A stretch of DNA of 26,596 bases from Bdellovibrionaceae bacterium UBA2351 (GTDB taxonomy: Bacteria; Bdellovibrionota; Bdellovibrionia; Bdellovibrionales; Bdellovibrionaceae): contig DDTZ01000048.1 of assembly GCA_002344565.1 (NCBI GenBank), forward strand, positions 1-26,596, read 5' to 3'. Below are positions 24,008 through 26,596 of the stretch, piece after piece; position 1 is the first letter of the stretch; each line of letters begins with the position of its first letter. The notes under the pieces were generated by a model that was not told where the DNA came from, ran no database searches, and saw only the letters and a program-made list of their open reading frames with translations. A program made the translations under genes and the position numbers.

Positions 24008-24808
24008 TTAATTTCCTTTAGTGTGTACAAGAACGTTTGGTAGGTTAGTGTTGGGGCCAGTGACTTTGAGTTCAATTTTTTGATTTGGTTTTAGTTCGAC
24101 TGCGGCCGTCGCGGCACCTGCTAAAACGATGCTGCCGGCAGGAAGCTCATGGCCATTTTCACTTAGTAATTCGCAAAGTTGAACGAGCGACTGAATGGGG
24201 TCGCCAGAAATTTCTTTGGCATCGCCCGCTTGAGCGAGCGTATCGTTAACAAACATTTCCAATCGTGCATTTTCCAATTGTTTGGGTGATGTAAACGGTA
24301 CCCAGTTGCCTAAAATAAAATGTGATGACGACGAGTTGTCTGCAATGACATCTTCCATTGAGAAATACTTAAACTGTGTATAGCGTGAATCTAGAATCTC
24401 CATTGTGGCACAGATGTCTGAGATGCTGTCTACGGCCTGCTGGTAGGTTACTTTACCCTTGAGAGTTGTTCGGACGCGAAATGCGACTTCGGGCTCGATT
24501 TTCGAGTGGATCAGTGGCGTGATGTCAAAGATCGATGAATTTACAATTTGCATTTTGTTTGTGAGCTCGCCGTAAAGAGGTGAGTCAAGGTTCATTTGTT
24601 TGCGTTTGCCCTCAGATGTTAAACCCATTTTGTAGCCAACTCTAGTTTCATGCTGATTTAGTCTGTGCTGAATGCCCAATTCTTGGATCTGATAGGCTTC
24701 CGTTCTAGACATAGTGATGTTGTTTTGACTCCATTGTTCTAGAGATTTTTTAAAGAGCCGGGCTTCTGTCAATTGACGGGCAATTTGGGACTTTTGTTGC
24801 GTTTCCAT
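24008..24808 (-). CDS. 4-oxalocrotonate decarboxylase / 2-keto-4-pentenoate hydratase family enzyme
   Basis: A 266-residue member of the fumarylacetoacetase-like hydratase/decarboxylase family. Key blocks are VGYKMGLTS (57-65, K60), the MNLDSPLYGEL region (72-82), KIEPEVAFRV (103-112, metal-binding E105 and E107) and TMEILDSR (135-142, E137). The KMGLTS...SPLYGEL pattern and the kynurenine context favour 2-oxo-3-hexenedioate (4-oxalocrotonate) decarboxylase, as in the nba/amn 2-aminomuconate pathway, rather than the hydratase; sequence alone does not settle it. It is the first gene of the minus-strand operon, with AGGA nine bases before the ATG. Confidence 0.85.
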   Translation of the reverse strand: METQQKSQIARQLTEARLFKKSLEQWSQNNITMSRTEAYQIQELGIQHRLNQHETRVGYKMGLTSEGKRKQMNLDSPLYGELTNKMQIVNSSIFDITPLIHSKIEPEVAFRVRTTLKGKVTYQQAVDSISDICATMEILDSRYTQFKYFSMEDVIADNSSSSHFILGNWVPFTSPKQLENARLEMFVNDTLAQAGDAKEISGDPIQSLVQLCELLSENGHELPAGSIVLAGAATAAVELKPNQKIELKVTGPNTNLPNVLVHTKGN

Positions 24809-24823
24809 AATACAGTTTCCTAA

Positions 24824-24847
24824 TTTAAATCGATGCCTCTATTTAAA
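24824..24847. promoter_or_regulatory. Candidate operator: AT-rich inverted repeat in the kynurenine divergent promoter
   Basis: Arms TTTAAAT (24824-24830) and ATTTAAA (24841-24847) flank a 10-base spacer, a half-site spacing of about two helical turns. The second arm coincides with the predicted -10 box of the minus-strand operon. That is a good place for a repressor, but the AT-rich arms make a chance occurrence plausible. No regulator gene is visible nearby. Confidence 0.25.
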
Positions 24848-24869
24848 AGTTTTTAGGGTTAATTTACAA
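24841..24869 (-). promoter_or_regulatory. Candidate promoter for the minus-strand kynurenine operon
   Basis: On the minus strand, TTGTAA (24869-24864) is followed after 17 bases by TTAAAT (24846-24841). Transcription would start near 24834, giving a ~25-nt leader that contains the AGGA ribosome site of the decarboxylase-like gene. The same TTAAAT -10 form is used in the opposite candidate promoter for kynB. Confidence 0.4.
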
Positions 24870-24902
24870 GTGACTTTTTTATCGTTGTTTTGGCTTTTGC
24901 GG

Positions 24903-24931
24903 TTGACTGTTATTTTTGGATTCTCTTAAAT
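24903..24931 (+). promoter_or_regulatory. Candidate promoter for kynB, giving a leaderless mRNA
   Basis: TTGACT (24903-24908) and TTAAAT (24926-24931) are separated by 17 bases. The expected transcription start lies at about 24938-24940, essentially at the kynB ATG (24940). No properly spaced Shine-Dalgarno sequence precedes that ATG, because AGGA directly touches it. This is consistent with leaderless translation. Confidence 0.4.
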
Positions 24932-24939
24932 GGTTAGGA

Positions 24940-25578
24940 ATGAAATTAGATACCCAAAAGATCTATGATATCACGCCAACTGTGTCGCCTAAATTGGCTG
25001 TTTTTCCAGGGGACACGCCCTATGAGAACTCCTATCTGATGTCGTTTCAAGAGGGGCATCATTTAAGTCTTTCTAAAATTCAGTCGACCGTTCATTTGGG
25101 CGCTCACGCCGATGCCCCCAGTCATTATCATGCTAACGGTGTTTCCATTGAGGCTCGGGATTTGAATCTATATCTAGGAAAAGTTCAGGTGATTTCCGTC
25201 GCTGAACGGCGTGGTCATCGAATTGCGGTGAGTGATTTAAATACGTCAATTCAGGCGCCTCGCGTCCTGTTTAAAACAGGCTCGTTCCCGGATCCTAATC
25301 GTTGGAACACTGATTTTATGGCGCTATCGATAGAACTTATTCGTCATCTGGCTCAGCTTGGAGTCAAGCTGGTCGGTATTGATACGCCTTCGGTTGACTT
25401 GGCGGATGATAAAGTTTTGGAAGTTCACAATGAAATTTATAAAGCCGATCTAGCTATTTTAGAAGGTGTGGTATTGGATGGCGTTTCCGATGGCATTTAT
25501 GATTTAGTAGCTCTGCCTTTAAAGCTTCAGGGTGCTGAAGCGTCGCCACTCCGGGCTGTTTTAATTGAGCGAGACTAA
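24940..25578 (+). CDS. kynB: Kynurenine formamidase (cyclase family, KynB)
   Basis: Hydrolyses N-formyl-L-kynurenine to kynurenine and formate. It is a 212-residue protein of the metal-dependent cyclase family. IYDITPTVSP, VFPGDTPY, the metal-binding HLGAHADAPSHY and the later DTPSVDLADDK are diagnostic of KynB. I chose ATG 24940 (MKLDTQKIYDI) because homology begins there; an in-frame TTG at 24916 overlaps the predicted promoter. It is divergent from the kynU operon and 11 nt upstream of the aldehyde dehydrogenase gene, so the two are probably co-transcribed. Confidence 0.92.
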   Translation: MKLDTQKIYDITPTVSPKLAVFPGDTPYENSYLMSFQEGHHLSLSKIQSTVHLGAHADAPSHYHANGVSIEARDLNLYLGKVQVISVAERRGHRIAVSDLNTSIQAPRVLFKTGSFPDPNRWNTDFMALSIELIRHLAQLGVKLVGIDTPSVDLADDKVLEVHNEIYKADLAILEGVVLDGVSDGIYDLVALPLKLQGAEASPLRAVLIERD

Positions 25579-25589
25579 AAGAGAAGAGT

Positions 25590-26596
25590 ATGGAAAAAAT
25601 TTTAAATTACATCAATGGTGAATGGCTGCCTCCGAATAGTGGTAAATTTCTAGGCAATAGAAATCCTGCAAATGGGCTTGTTTATTCGGAAGTGCCAGAC
25701 TCGGATGCACACGATGCCGAGCGCGCCATTGCGGCAGCAACAGCTGCATTTGCATCGTGGTCAAAAACATCAGTTCGTGAACGTAGCGAATTACTTCGTA
25801 AGCTAGCTGAGTTGATTAAAGAAAATGCGGATAGTCTTTCACGTGATGAAAGTATCGATAATGGTAAACCGCATAAACTGGCAGCTGAGGTCGACATTCC
25901 TCGCAGTGAACTGAACTTTCGTTTCTTTGCTGATCTTGCTATTAGTTTGCATGGCGAGGCCTATCGTTCAGATTCAAACACGATGAGTTTTACAGAGCAT
26001 GCGCCTCTTGGTCCAGTTGTGTGTATTTCGCCTTGGAATTTGCCGTTGTATCTGCTGACTTGGAAAATAGCTCCGGCATTGGCTGCGGGATGTACGGTGG
26101 TGGCAAAGCCTTCGGAAATAACTCCGATGACAGCATACCGATTAAGTCGATTAGTCGCACAAGCCGGCTTTCCAAAAGGTGTTTTAAATTTTGTTCATGG
26201 ACGAGGGGCTCTGTTGGGCGAAAAACTATCTACGGATCCTAGGATTAAAGCCATTTCATTCACTGGCAGTACGCAGACGGGCAGAACGATTGCCTCGCTC
26301 GCAGCACCTCTATTTAAAAAGTTGGCTCTTGAGATGGGTGGTAAAAATCCCGTCGTAGTATTTAAAGACGCCGAGTATGATAAAATGCTTACGACTGTTG
26401 TTCGTTCTAGCTTTTCTAATCAAGGTCAAATCTGTTTGTGTGGTTCTCGTATTTTTATCGAGCGACCAGTGTATGAAAAATTCAAGGCTGATTTTATCGC
26501 GCGGGTAAAGGTTTTAAAGGTAGGTGATCCATTCAATACTCAAAGTGATTTGGGTGCCGTCGTTAGTGAAGATCATATGGGAAAGATTCTATCTTA
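25590..26596 (+). CDS. Aldehyde dehydrogenase, likely 2-aminomuconic semialdehyde dehydrogenase (partial)
   Basis: The gene starts at an ATG with AGAAGAG just upstream and runs off the right edge, giving 335 complete codons of an expected ~485. NAD-dependent ALDH motifs are present: SPWN (147-150), KPSEITP (173-179), FTGSTQTG (224-231), LEMGGKN (247-253, base E248) and GQICLCGS (279-286, nucleophile C282). The early YINGEW, LSRDESIDNGKP and ALEMGGKNPVVVF blocks resemble the ALDH8/DmpC-type semialdehyde dehydrogenases of meta-cleavage pathways. With kynB, kynU and kmo adjacent, oxidation of 2-aminomuconate-6-semialdehyde is the best guess; 2-hydroxymuconic semialdehyde is an alternative substrate. 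Confidence 0.88.
   Translation, partial: MEKILNYINGEWLPPNSGKFLGNRNPANGLVYSEVPDSDAHDAERAIAAATAAFASWSKTSVRERSELLRKLAELIKENADSLSRDESIDNGKPHKLAAEVDIPRSELNFRFFADLAISLHGEAYRSDSNTMSFTEHAPLGPVVCISPWNLPLYLLTWKIAPALAAGCTVVAKPSEITPMTAYRLSRLVAQAGFPKGVLNFVHGRGALLGEKLSTDPRIKAISFTGSTQTGRTIASLAAPLFKKLALEMGGKNPVVVFKDAEYDKMLTTVVRSSFSNQGQICLCGSRIFIERPVYEKFKADFIARVKVLKVGDPFNTQSDLGAVVSEDHMGKILS

Noticed and set aside
1..26596. Search by eye for CRISPR arrays, insertion sequences, integrases and toxin-antitoxin pairs
   Set aside because: No regularly spaced repeats, transposase motifs or typical small toxin pairs were recognised; the window looks like stable chromosome.

Overview
The window looks like the chromosome of a moderate-GC Gram-negative bacterium, most probably a Bdellovibrio-like member of the Bdellovibrionota. 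This placement is an inference from gene content and style: many short-spaced house-keeping genes mixed with exported proteins of unknown function, secreted metallopeptidases, a DUF3373-type porin and a tryptophan/kynurenine degradation cluster. No insertion sequences, CRISPR arrays, prophage genes or rRNA were seen. No stretch longer than about 300 bases lacks a gene.

Layout. Positions 1-400 hold the tail of an unrecognised CDS that runs into the antisense strand of a tRNA-Leu(UAA). Positions 471-3073 hold a polytopic membrane protein, a CBS-less IMP dehydrogenase/GMP reductase family enzyme and, directly abutting it, glutamate racemase (murI). A near-perfect bidirectional terminator follows. 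On the minus strand lies an outer-membrane porin reading frame that has lost its 5' end and signal peptide; it overlaps the end of a complete RND/MMPL exporter gene. Positions 6644-8227 encode an exported protein of unknown function. A minus-strand run (13485 down to 8229) follows: hflX, a DTW-domain tRNA modification enzyme, a YaiI/UPF0178 protein, recQ and a secreted gluzincin metallopeptidase. The first three overlap by 4 nt.

The plus strand then carries an ABC1/UbiB-type atypical kinase with an N-terminal signal peptide (13654-15672) and a soluble M48 peptidase-TerB fusion (15812-17257). An AidB-like acyl-CoA dehydrogenase (minus) is divergent from an AlkD-like DNA glycosylase (plus), which overlaps a DUF455 ferritin-like protein. 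AidB and AlkD suggest an alkylation-damage theme. A small lipoprotein follows.

The last 5 kb form a divergent tryptophan catabolic cluster. On the minus strand are a 4-oxalocrotonate decarboxylase-like enzyme, kynureninase and kynurenine 3-monooxygenase. On the plus strand are kynurenine formamidase and a 2-aminomuconic semialdehyde dehydrogenase-like enzyme cut by the window end. Together they would take N-formylkynurenine to 3-hydroxyanthranilate and feed the lower 2-aminomuconate route. Tryptophan 2,3-dioxygenase, 3-hydroxyanthranilate dioxygenase, the ACMS decarboxylase and the deaminase are not in the window and may lie just beyond it.

The observations most worth a second look are the exported ABC1 kinase, the M48-TerB fusion, the decapitated porin, the GMP-reductase-like flap in the guaB-type enzyme, and the AidB/AlkD/DUF455 neighbourhood.
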